A stretch of DNA of 64,000 nt from Pseudoduganella rivuli (GTDB lineage Bacteria > Pseudomonadota > Gammaproteobacteria > Burkholderiales > Burkholderiaceae_D): contig NZ_WKJJ01000002.1 in the NCBI RefSeq assembly GCF_009674485.1, positions 186,001-250,000 on the forward strand, given 5' to 3'. This document shows, in pieces, positions 8,728 to 15,465 of this stretch; the stretch's first letter is position 1; each line of letters opens with the position of its first letter. The translations under genes were made by a program, and so were the position numbers. The notes beneath the pieces were generated by a model, which was given only the letters and a program-made list of their open reading frames with translations, did no database searches and was not told where the DNA came from.

Positions 8728-9774
8728 CTATTGTTTTGTTGCTTCGGCCAGCTCGTTGACCAGGGTCTGCACCAGTTGCGCCGCCGGCATGCTGCGCGCC
8801 CGGTGCACTTGTGTCCCGCACCACAGCGACATCCATTCGGTATCGTTGCGCTTGGCCGCTTCCGCGCGGATACTGCCGGTCAGCGCATTTTGCACCGGAT
8901 AAGCGGGCACCTGGTCTTCCACCGGCCCCATCAATTGCATGAAACGGTTATCGAGCCCCCGCGCGTAGCGGCCGGAAAAGGCGCGGGTCTGCCGCGTGGC
9001 GTGTTCGCCCGCTTGCAGCAGCCGCTGCTTGTACGCCGGATGGATGGCGGATTCGTCAGTGACAAGAAACGCCGTTCCCATTTGCACGGCTTGCGCGCCC
9101 TGCGCCAGCGCCCGCGCGATGTCAGCGCCCCGCATGATGCCGCCGGCCGCCACCACGGGAATATCGACGGCCCTCACCACGGCCGGCAACAGTTCGAACG
9201 TGGTCAAACGCGCTTCCTTTTGCGGTCCGATAAACGTGCCGCGATGCCCGCCCGCTTCGATGCCGGATGCAATCACGCCATCGGCGCCGGCCGCCTGCCA
9301 CGCCAGTGCTTCATCGACCGTCGTGATGGTGCCCACCACGGCAATGCCGGCAGCCTGCAGCCGTGAAACTTGTTCTTTATGTAATTGATTGAAGGTAAAA
9401 CTCGCGACGGCGGGTTTCAACTCGATCAGCGCTTCGAATTGCGCGTGAAAGTCTTCACACCACTTGGCCGGCATCGGCAACTTGTCCCAGCCCAGCGCAT
9501 CGAGCACGGGACGCAGCAATTTCTCGCCCAGCGCCACTTCTTCCGCCGTCGGCGATGGTATGTTTTGCACAAAGAAATTCAAACAAAACGGGCGCGCGGT
9601 GCGCTCGCGGATGGCCGCCACCTGGCTGCGCAAGGTATCCGGCGATAACAGGGAACCGGCCAGCGAACCCAGCGCGCCGGCATTCGACACGGCAGCCACT
9701 TGCTCGGGCGTATTGGCGCCACCCGCAGTGGGCCCCTGAATAATCGGATGTTCGAACAACGAAAGCCACGTCAT
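8728..9774 (-). CDS. Nitronate monooxygenase / NAD(P)H-dependent flavin oxidoreductase family protein
   Basis: FMN TIM-barrel enzyme of the 2-nitropropane-dioxygenase family (348 residues), which oxidises alkyl nitronates or related compounds in the cytoplasm. Seen motifs: N-terminal HPIIQGPTAGG, the phosphate-binding VVAAGGIMRGADIARAL, and AGGHRGT with His177, the residue that acts as base in characterised members. Its stop lies 8 bases before the TTG start of the GMC oxidoreductase, suggesting a translationally coupled pair. The FabK enoyl reductases share the fold, so the exact reaction is uncertain. Confidence 0.85.
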   Translation of the reverse strand: MTWLSLFEHPIIQGPTAGGANTPEQVAAVSNAGALGSLAGSLLSPDTLRSQVAAIRERTARPFCLNFFVQNIPSPTAEEVALGEKLLRPVLDALGWDKLPMPAKWCEDFHAQFEALIELKPAVASFTFNQLHKEQVSRLQAAGIAVVGTITTVDEALAWQAAGADGVIASGIEAGGHRGTFIGPQKEARLTTFELLPAVVRAVDIPVVAAGGIMRGADIARALAQGAQAVQMGTAFLVTDESAIHPAYKQRLLQAGEHATRQTRAFSGRYARGLDNRFMQLMGPVEDQVPAYPVQNALTGSIRAEAAKRNDTEWMSLWCGTQVHRARSMPAAQLVQTLVNELAEATKQ

Positions 9775-9789
9775 ATTACCCCCTGATGG

Positions 9790-10016
9790 CCTGTGGATAA
9801 GCTAATGAATATCCACAGGCACGAAATGTGAGTAAACCGCGATGTTGTCCCCAGTTGGATTTTTGTCCAAAAGTCGTCCTGTTTACATACAGGGTTTACG
9901 CAGGTGCTTGTACAGCCTGTAAACGCCTGATTTTTTTCCAGTAAACACGCTTATCCACAGAAAACCGGGGGTGTTAACAAATACTACTATTTTGTAAACA
10001 TCCTTTTAAAGTAAAC
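9790..10016. other. DnaA-box / origin-like module, copy A
   Basis: This AT-richer stretch lies in the 387-base gap between the divergent nitronate monooxygenase and GGDEF-EAL genes. It contains TGTGGATAA (9792-9800), an 8-base spacer and ATATCCACA (9809-9817), which form a perfect 10-bp inverted repeat. Further on are TTTTTGTCC (9860-9868), GTAAACGCCTGATTTTT (9919-9935), a perfect DnaA box TTATCCACA (9951-9959), the tract TACTACTAT (9982-9990) and AT-rich DNA. GTAAAC or its complement occurs seven times. The order and spacing repeat in copies B and C. The repeat is seen directly; origin or DnaA-binding function is inference from the established DnaA-box and DnaA-trio motifs. Confidence 0.75.
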
Positions 10017-10161
10017 CAACCGCATCTTACGCGTCGCTGACGGCAAAACCCCACACGCCGTCCGATTAAAGTGCCTACCTCAATGAAACTGATACTCGAC
10101 AGCATCAGCTTCTTCTATACTGAACCGGCAACCAACGTCCCAGACCCCGCCGGAGTTGCCC

Positions 10162-13100
10162 GTGGCCAAACTGCGCAAGCGAACGGAAATTGCCCGCTCG
10201 AACGCATATTTGCGTTTTCGCCGCCGTTTACTGGCTGGTTTATGCCTGATGGCCCTGCTGGCCACCGCGCTGGTCGCCTGGCAAATCCGCGCATCCACCC
10301 TGGAACGGCAAGCGGGATTGCAACGCCAGACGCAGCACTTCGTGCGCGGCATGGAAGCCCACGTCAAATATGCGATCCAGTTCGTCGACCTGACGTTGAT
10401 CGGTTTCGCCAACACCATCAAGGTCTTGCCTGTAGAACAGACCCGCTCGGAAGCCACCATGCGTGCGCTGCTGACCTCCCCTGGCGATGCGTTCAATCAT
10501 GATTTCTGGATCACATTTATCGATGCGAATGGCAAAGCCATCGCCACCACGAGCAGTTTTCCCCTGAGCGGCACGGATTATTCCGACCGGGATTACTTTG
10601 CCGAACTGAAAAACGGCACGGCGCGGGGCTTGTTTGTCAGCGGTCCGACTTCCGGACGGGTGTCCAAACAGCGGATTTTCATCCTGGCACGCCGTGTCGA
10701 AGGACCCGATGGCCAGTTCATGGGGGTGATCACGGCGCCGCTCGATGCAACGCGCTTTGCCAATGTGTTTGAAAATGCCCGCATTGCCCAGGACGTCACC
10801 ATTGCTTTGATCCACCGCAATGGCCGTGTCATTGCCCGCGCACCGAATTTCGATACGGCGTTCAACACGGATCTGTCGGACACTATCCTGTTCCGCAGCT
10901 TGGCGGAAAGCCCCGTCGGTTCTTACCAGGTGATAAGCAAGATCGACAAGCTGCCCCGCATTTTCAGCTACCGGGCCATGGACAACTTGCCGCTGATTGT
11001 CGCGGTCGGCAGTTCCGACCTCGATGCCTTGTGGTTTTCCGGTCCGGCCTTTGTCGTGGGAACGTCCGGGCTGGCGCTGTTGCTGGTATTGATGGTGTTG
11101 TCCGGGCATTTCGCGCTGCAATCCTATGCCAAGGTGGAAGACCGGGAAGCCCGCTACCGCTTGCTGTATGCGTCGAGCCGGGAAATGGAAGAAAAATTCG
11201 CCGCCAGTGAAGCGCGGCTGCGCCTGATCGCGGATAACTTGCCGGCGCTGGTCACCTACGTGGACTGCGACCAGCGCTATACCTTCACCAACCGGCGTTT
11301 TGAAGAAGTGTTCAACCTGCCGCCCGGCGGTGCGCTGGGACGGACCGTTCAGCAAATGATCGGACCGGAAGCGTATGCGTTGTCGGCCCGCTACTTGCAA
11401 CGCGCATTACTGGGCGAATCCGTGCATTTTGAACGTCCGCTGCAAACCCGGGACGGCGTGCGCTGGGATGCGATTACCTATGTGCCGGATTTCGGGCCGG
11501 ATAAACAGGTGCGCGGCTTGTTCGTGATGGCGGAAAACATCACGGAACGGCGGAAAAATAACGAATCGATGCAACTTGCCGCGCTGATGTACCAGAACAG
11601 CAGTGAAGGGATGATGGTGACGGATGCGGAAGGCTTGATTTTGTCCGTCAATCCCGCGTTTACCCGCATCAGCGGCTATACCGAAGCGGAAGTGGTCGGA
11701 CATTGGGCGTACGAACTGACGTCCGGCCGCCAGGATTACGAATTTTTCCGCAAGATGCGCAACGCCATCCGCAACACGGGCCAGTGGGAGGGTGAAGTCT
11801 GGCACCAGAACAAGCACGGCGAACATTACCTGGTGGCGCTGCGTTTTGACGCGGTGTTTGACCAGAATGGCGAAGCGTACCGGCGCGTCGCCCTGTTTTC
11901 CGACATTACGAAGAAAAAAGCGTCGGAAGAATTGATCTGGAGGCAAGCCAACTTCGATACGCTGACGGGCTTGCCGAACCGCCGCATGTTTGCCGAGCGC
12001 CTGCGGCAGGAAATGAAGAAGTCCGATCGCGCCCAGTTGCCGATGGCGCTGGTGTTCATCGACCTCGATGGTTTCAAGGAAGTCAACGACACCCTCGGTC
12101 ACGACATGGGCGATGTGCTGCTGAAACAAGTGGCGGATCGGCTCAGCCATTGTGTGCGGGGGACGGATGCCGTGGCGCGGCTGGGCGGCGATGAATTCAC
12201 CGTGATCCTGGCCGAACTGAACGATCCGCCGGACGTGTTGCGTATTGCGCAGGAAATCCTGAAAACCATGTCGGCGCCGATCCAGCTGGGGCCCGATATT
12301 GTCCACATTTCCGCCAGTTTGGGCATCACGTTCTACCCGGACGATGCGCGCGACGCCGATACCCTGCTGAAAAACGCCGACCAGGCCATGTACACGGCCA
12401 AGCAGCAGGGCCGCAACCGCTTCAATTATTTCGCCCCATTCATGCAGGAAGCCACACGTGCGCGCCTGATCCTGGCCAATGAGATGCGCGATGCGCTGAT
12501 GCAAAACCAGTTCCGCGTGCTGTACCAGCCAGTCATGGAGTTATCCTCCGGCAAACTGGTGAAAGCGGAGGCCCTGGTTCGCTGGCAACACCCGACGCGG
12601 GGCTTGCTGTGCCCGTCCGAATTCATTCCCGTGGCCGAACATACCGGCGCCATCGTCGGTATCGGCGACTGGGTGTTCCGCCAGGCGGCGCAAACAGCCA
12701 AGCGCATGCAGGTGCTGCACGATAAAAACTTCCAGGTGGCCGTCAATGGTTCCATTTGCCAGTTCCTCGAAGGGGGCTTCAACGTGGCGGAATGGCTGGA
12801 TTACCTGGCGGAACTGCGGCTGGCGCCCAACAGCATCATTGTCGAAGTCACGGAAAGCCTGCTGCTGGAGGCCGATCACACGGTGGTGCACAAATTACAG
12901 GCATTGCATCATGCGGGGATCGCGCTGTCGCTGGACGATTTCGGGACGGGCTATTGTTCCGTGGCGTTCTTGAAGCGCTATGCACTGGATTTCTTGAAAA
13001 TCGACCCTTCCTTCCTCATGGAAAACGACGCCGGCGCGGATTTATGCGAAGCCGTGATCGCGCTGGCGCACAAGTTGGGCATCCGGGTCATCGCGGAAGG

Positions 13101-13257
13101 CGTGGAAAACCAGCGCCAGCAAGCGCAATTGCAGGCGGCCGGCTGTGATTTCGGCCAGGGTTACGTGTTTTCGCGGCCGATTACCAGTGATGAGCTCGAT
13201 GATTTGCTATCGTCTGTGGATAAGCCCATCAATATCCACAGGACAGCATGTGAGTAA
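10162..13257 (+). CDS. Membrane-bound Cache-PAS-PAS-GGDEF-EAL cyclic-di-GMP protein
   Basis: Predicted dual-domain enzyme that makes and/or degrades cyclic di-GMP in response to an extracytoplasmic signal. From GTG 10162 (GGAG six bases upstream) it has 1031 residues. There is a membrane segment near residues 20-42, a periplasmic Cache-like region to about 290, a second membrane segment near 293-316, two PAS domains at about 353-466 and 470-580, GGDEF near residue 674 (RLGGDEFTVIL) and EAL near 802 (KAEALVRW). Both catalytic motifs are canonical, so both activities are possible. The last 13 or so codons and the stop lie inside module B. Flanked by DnaA-box modules on both sides. A TTG start at 10156 is the less likely alternative. 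Confidence 0.9.
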   Translation: MAKLRKRTEIARSNAYLRFRRRLLAGLCLMALLATALVAWQIRASTLERQAGLQRQTQHFVRGMEAHVKYAIQFVDLTLIGFANTIKVLPVEQTRSEATMRALLTSPGDAFNHDFWITFIDANGKAIATTSSFPLSGTDYSDRDYFAELKNGTARGLFVSGPTSGRVSKQRIFILARRVEGPDGQFMGVITAPLDATRFANVFENARIAQDVTIALIHRNGRVIARAPNFDTAFNTDLSDTILFRSLAESPVGSYQVISKIDKLPRIFSYRAMDNLPLIVAVGSSDLDALWFSGPAFVVGTSGLALLLVLMVLSGHFALQSYAKVEDREARYRLLYASSREMEEKFAASEARLRLIADNLPALVTYVDCDQRYTFTNRRFEEVFNLPPGGALGRTVQQMIGPEAYALSARYLQRALLGESVHFERPLQTRDGVRWDAITYVPDFGPDKQVRGLFVMAENITERRKNNESMQLAALMYQNSSEGMMVTDAEGLILSVNPAFTRISGYTEAEVVGHWAYELTSGRQDYEFFRKMRNAIRNTGQWEGEVWHQNKHGEHYLVALRFDAVFDQNGEAYRRVALFSDITKKKASEELIWRQANFDTLTGLPNRRMFAERLRQEMKKSDRAQLPMALVFIDLDGFKEVNDTLGHDMGDVLLKQVADRLSHCVRGTDAVARLGGDEFTVILAELNDPPDVLRIAQEILKTMSAPIQLGPDIVHISASLGITFYPDDARDADTLLKNADQAMYTAKQQGRNRFNYFAPFMQEATRARLILANEMRDALMQNQFRVLYQPVMELSSGKLVKAEALVRWQHPTRGLLCPSEFIPVAEHTGAIVGIGDWVFRQAAQTAKRMQVLHDKNFQVAVNGSICQFLEGGFNVAEWLDYLAELRLAPNSIIVEVTESLLLEADHTVVHKLQALHHAGIALSLDDFGTGYCSVAFLKRYALDFLKIDPSFLMENDAGADLCEAVIALAHKLGIRVIAEGVENQRQQAQLQAAGCDFGQGYVFSRPITSDELDDLLSSVDKPINIHRTACE

Positions 13258-13437
13258 ACACGCTGGTTGTACACCGGAAATTTTTTGTCCAACATTTACC
13301 CCTGCGCTGGTACAACAGTTTTCCAGTTCCTTATCGTTAACGTAAACAACTGATTTTTAGATGGTTAACATGGTTATCCACAGGAAAAGCCACGTTTACT
13401 ACTACTATCATTTTATATAAAAGCTTTAACGTTAAAG
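13214..13437. other. DnaA-box / origin-like module, copy B
   Basis: Second copy of the module. It has TGTGGATAA (13215-13223), 8 bases, ATATCCACA (13232-13240), TTTTTGTCC (13282-13290), GTAAACAACTGATTTTT (13342-13358), TTATCCACA (13374-13382), TACTACTACTAT (13397-13408) and then TTTTATATAAAAG. The gap from the inverted pair to TTATCCACA is 133 bases, exactly as in copy A, and GTAAAC starts 32 bases before TTATCCACA in all three copies. It begins inside the 3' end of the GGDEF-EAL gene. ATGTGAGTAAAC (13248-13259) is also shared with copy A. Confidence 0.75.
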
Positions 13438-13506
13438 CTGGTTTGAAGGCGTTTGCAGACCTCCCTGAAAAACACGAAAAAAAGACGAATGTGAACAACC
13501 TGTTGG

Positions 13507-13712
13507 ATATCCACAGGAGCGTTAGTGGAAAAACCGGGATATCTGACCGACGGTTTTTGTTGTCCAGAAGTCGTCCGGCGTCGATACAATGCTTGTTCAG
13601 CCGGTTTTAAAACGCGTAAACCGCTGATTTTTCAGTTCTTAACAGGCTTATCCACAAAAATGCGCCGGTTTACTATCTACTACTATTTTTTATATATATC
13701 TTTTATGTAAAC
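13507..13712. other. DnaA-box / origin-like module, copy C
   Basis: Third copy. The left inverted pair is collapsed to CCTGTTGGATATCCACAGG, retaining ATATCCACA (13507-13515). TTGTCC (13560-13565), GTAAACCGCTGATTTTT (13616-13632), TTATCCACA (13648-13656), TACTATCTACTACTAT (13671-13686) and TTTTTTATATATATC follow at the same relative distances (132 bases from ATATCCACA to TTATCCACA; 14 bases from TTATCCACA to the trinucleotide tract). It fills most of the gap before mtnN. Confidence 0.72.
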
Positions 13713-13767
13713 CTACGGCGTAAACCGCGCTGCCGCGCCGGGTATGCACCAAAAAAACGGGGGAACA

Positions 13768-14475
13768 ATGCGTTTAGGGATCATCAGCGCTCTGGCTGAA
13801 GAACAAATGGGCTTGATCGACGCCATGCACAACGTGGAAAAACACGTACACGGCATGCGGGAATACACTGCGGGCAAGCTGTGGGACATCGACGCCGTCT
13901 GCGTGCTGTCGCGGATAGGGAAAGTTGCCGCTGCCATGACGGCCAGTATCCTTGTGGAGAAGTTCGATGTTACCCACATCGTCTTCACTGGCGTGGCTGG
14001 CAGTGGGGATGTCGGTGTCCGGGTGGGGGATATCGTGGTGGCGGAATCGCTGGTCCAGCACGATATGGATGCCAGTCCCCTGTTTCCCCGCTTTGAAATC
14101 CCGTTAACCGGGCAATCGCACATTGCGTCAGACCGCGATTTGACCCGGCGGCTGGCGCTGGCGGCCCGTGAATTCCTGCAGGAAGAGCCGGGCACCCCGC
14201 AATTGCACCGCGGCTTGATCGCCAGCGGCGACCAGTTCATCAAACACCGGGCGCAATTGGGGGCATTGAAGGATGCGTTGCCGGATTTACTGGCAGTGGA
14301 AATGGAAGGCGCCGCCGTCGCGCAAGTCTGTTTCGAGCTGGGCATCCCGTTCGGTGTGATCCGCACCATCTCCGACAACGCGAACGAAGATGCGGCTGTG
14401 GATTTCATGGAGTTTGTCCACAAGGTCGCGTCGCGCTACGCGTTCAGCGTGCTGCGCAACTTTTGCCGTGTATAA
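13768..14475 (+). CDS. mtnN: 5'-methylthioadenosine/S-adenosylhomocysteine nucleosidase
   Basis: Cleaves the N-glycosidic bond of methylthioadenosine and S-adenosylhomocysteine, recycling by-products of polyamine synthesis and methylation. From ATG 13768 (GGGGGA five bases upstream) the product is 235 residues, the normal size. The start MRLGIISALAEEQMG carries Glu11/12, where the catalytic acid sits. VEMEGAAVAQV and RTISDNAN (the Asp that protonates the purine) are present. The open frame extends to an earlier ATG at 13744, which lacks a ribosome site. It lies directly downstream of module C, so its promoter must sit in or close to that module. Confidence 0.93.
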   Translation: MRLGIISALAEEQMGLIDAMHNVEKHVHGMREYTAGKLWDIDAVCVLSRIGKVAAAMTASILVEKFDVTHIVFTGVAGSGDVGVRVGDIVVAESLVQHDMDASPLFPRFEIPLTGQSHIASDRDLTRRLALAAREFLQEEPGTPQLHRGLIASGDQFIKHRAQLGALKDALPDLLAVEMEGAAVAQVCFELGIPFGVIRTISDNANEDAAVDFMEFVHKVASRYAFSVLRNFCRV

Positions 14476-14479
14476 ATTT

Positions 14480-14491
14480 GGGGCCAGGCCC
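14480..14491. repeat. REP-like GGGGCCAGGCCC element left of RAYT
   Basis: A 12-base palindromic core identical to those at 15293 and 23038 and complementary to that at 22986. It lies immediately after mtnN and left of the REP-associated transposase, so the transposase is bracketed by copies. Confidence 0.6.
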
Positions 14492-14514
14492 TGAAATGTC
14501 GACTAAATCTACAG

Positions 14515-14540
14515 AGTGGATAACCTCGGGGTTTTCCACA
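14515..14540. other. Inverted DnaA-box-like pair with 8-base spacer (i)
   Basis: AGTGGATAA (14515-14523), 8 bases, then TTTTCCACA (14532-14540). Both halves resemble DnaA boxes in opposite orientation and can also form a hairpin. The spacer length matches the pairs in modules A and B. Confidence 0.5.
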
Positions 14541-14550
14541 AGGCCGGTAG

Positions 14551-15156
14551 TTATTCAAGCGGGTTGCCGCGCTTTACTGCACGACGGATCGCGGCAATTT
14601 CCTGGGGATGCAAGGCTTGCGCACACAATTCCCGGTAGTTCGCCTGGCGAGCGGCCTCATCCAGGCCTAAGCGCAGATATAGTTCATGCGGGACGACAAG
14701 GTCGTCCGGGTGCCCTTCACCATTGCACCGATAACTGCTCCAGTGATAGGCACTTGGTGCGTTCGTCATACCGGCACGCATGGGATTGAGTTCAATATAG
14801 CGATAGCAACGCATCAATTGTTCGTCGCTCAGTATTGGCGACGCGTAATAGCGGCCGCCCCAGAGCGAACCAGTACGCTGGTACTGTTGATTGAAATACT
14901 GGCAGTAGCGGCTGCCCAATGACATGAACAGCCGCGGCAAACTGTCCACATCCGCCGGGGAAATCAGCAAATGCACGTGATTGGTCATCAGTGTGTAAGC
15001 GTGCAGCTCACATCGGTATTGCTGCAACGCCCACTGCAGTGCCGCCAGGTACACCAGGTAATCGTTTTCACGGTGAAACACGTCGCAGCGGTTATGACCG
15101 CGTTGCACGACGTGCAGGGGGGCGCTGATGATCGGAGTGCGGAGAAGGCGGGGCAT
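14551..15156 (-). CDS. REP-associated tyrosine transposase (RAYT, Y1/IS200-like)
   Basis: Single-copy HUH-type nuclease thought to move or maintain REP palindromes. The 201-residue product from ATG 15156 (MPRLLRTPIISAPLHVVQRG) has the family start HVVQRGHNR, the metal-binding HUH motif as His60-Val-His62 in TNHVHLL, and candidate catalytic tyrosines in GSRYCQYFNQ. The frame continues 100 codons further upstream, but that region runs over a REP element and a terminator and is not family-like. There are no terminal inverted repeats or target duplications, so this is not an insertion sequence. GGGGCCAGGCCC repeats lie on both sides. Confidence 0.88.
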   Translation of the reverse strand: MPRLLRTPIISAPLHVVQRGHNRCDVFHRENDYLVYLAALQWALQQYRCELHAYTLMTNHVHLLISPADVDSLPRLFMSLGSRYCQYFNQQYQRTGSLWGGRYYASPILSDEQLMRCYRYIELNPMRAGMTNAPSAYHWSSYRCNGEGHPDDLVVPHELYLRLGLDEAARQANYRELCAQALHPQEIAAIRRAVKRGNPLE

Positions 15157-15276
15157 CCCGCCAGCATGCCATTGGCCCTGGAAAGGCTTTTGCGGCGAAT
15201 TAAGGGCCCTGGTGGCAAACAGTCGCGCCAGTGACGCCACGGCCCTGTAATAGCCTTTAATCTGCCAATTTGAGAC

Positions 15277-15305
15277 GAACGATAGTGCTTTTGGGGCCAG
15301 GCCCC
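15277..15305. repeat. REP-like element right of RAYT
   Basis: GAACGATAGTGC (15277-15288), TTTT, then GGGGCCAGGCCCC (15293-15305). The same 12-base and 13-base blocks, again separated by four A or T bases, occur at 23022-23050. It is one half of the longer hairpin seen there. Confidence 0.7.
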
Positions 15306-15319
15306 AAAAAAATGCCAAA

Positions 15320-15350
15320 AAAAATGCCGGGTGGATAACCCGGCATTTTT
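15320..15350. terminator. Bidirectional intrinsic terminator with GGATA loop
   Basis: Perfect 13-bp stem (15320-15332 with 15338-15350) with a 5-base loop, ending in runs of A on the left and T on the right. It lies between the 3' end of putA and the 5' end of the transposase, and should stop leftward putA transcripts. The loop and right flank form an inverted DnaA-box-like pair (GGTGGATAA 15330-15338, TTTTCCACA 15347-15355). Confidence 0.85.
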
Positions 15351-15429
15351 CCACAGCAGTCAAAGAATCAGGTGCTCCCCAGGCAGACGGGCGTGTGCCA
15401 GCCCGGCTGCGCGCAGGTGAAAAGGGGGA

Positions 15430-15455
15430 GGTGGATAACCCGCCCCTTTTCCACA
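15430..15455. other. Inverted DnaA-box-like pair with 8-base spacer (iii), overlapping a putA-end hairpin
   Basis: GGTGGATAA (15430-15438), 8 bases, TTTTCCACA (15447-15455). It sits 10 bases after the putA stop and is also part of an imperfect hairpin with GAAAAGGGG and CCCCTTTTC arms, so it may act as a second putA terminator. Same spacer length as the pairs at 9792, 13215, 14515 and 15330. Confidence 0.5.
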
Positions 15456-15465
15456 ACCGATTGAT

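Noticed and set aside
8720..8836. ATG start at 8836 for the GMC oxidoreductase
   Set aside because: It would overlap the end of the nitronate monooxygenase gene by over 100 bases; the TTG at 8719 has a ribosome site and begins at the conserved FAD-binding start.
14551..15456. Longer transposase start at 15456 and classification as an insertion sequence
   Set aside because: The extra 100 codons cross a REP element and a perfect terminator and are not family-like; no terminal inverted repeats or target duplications were found.
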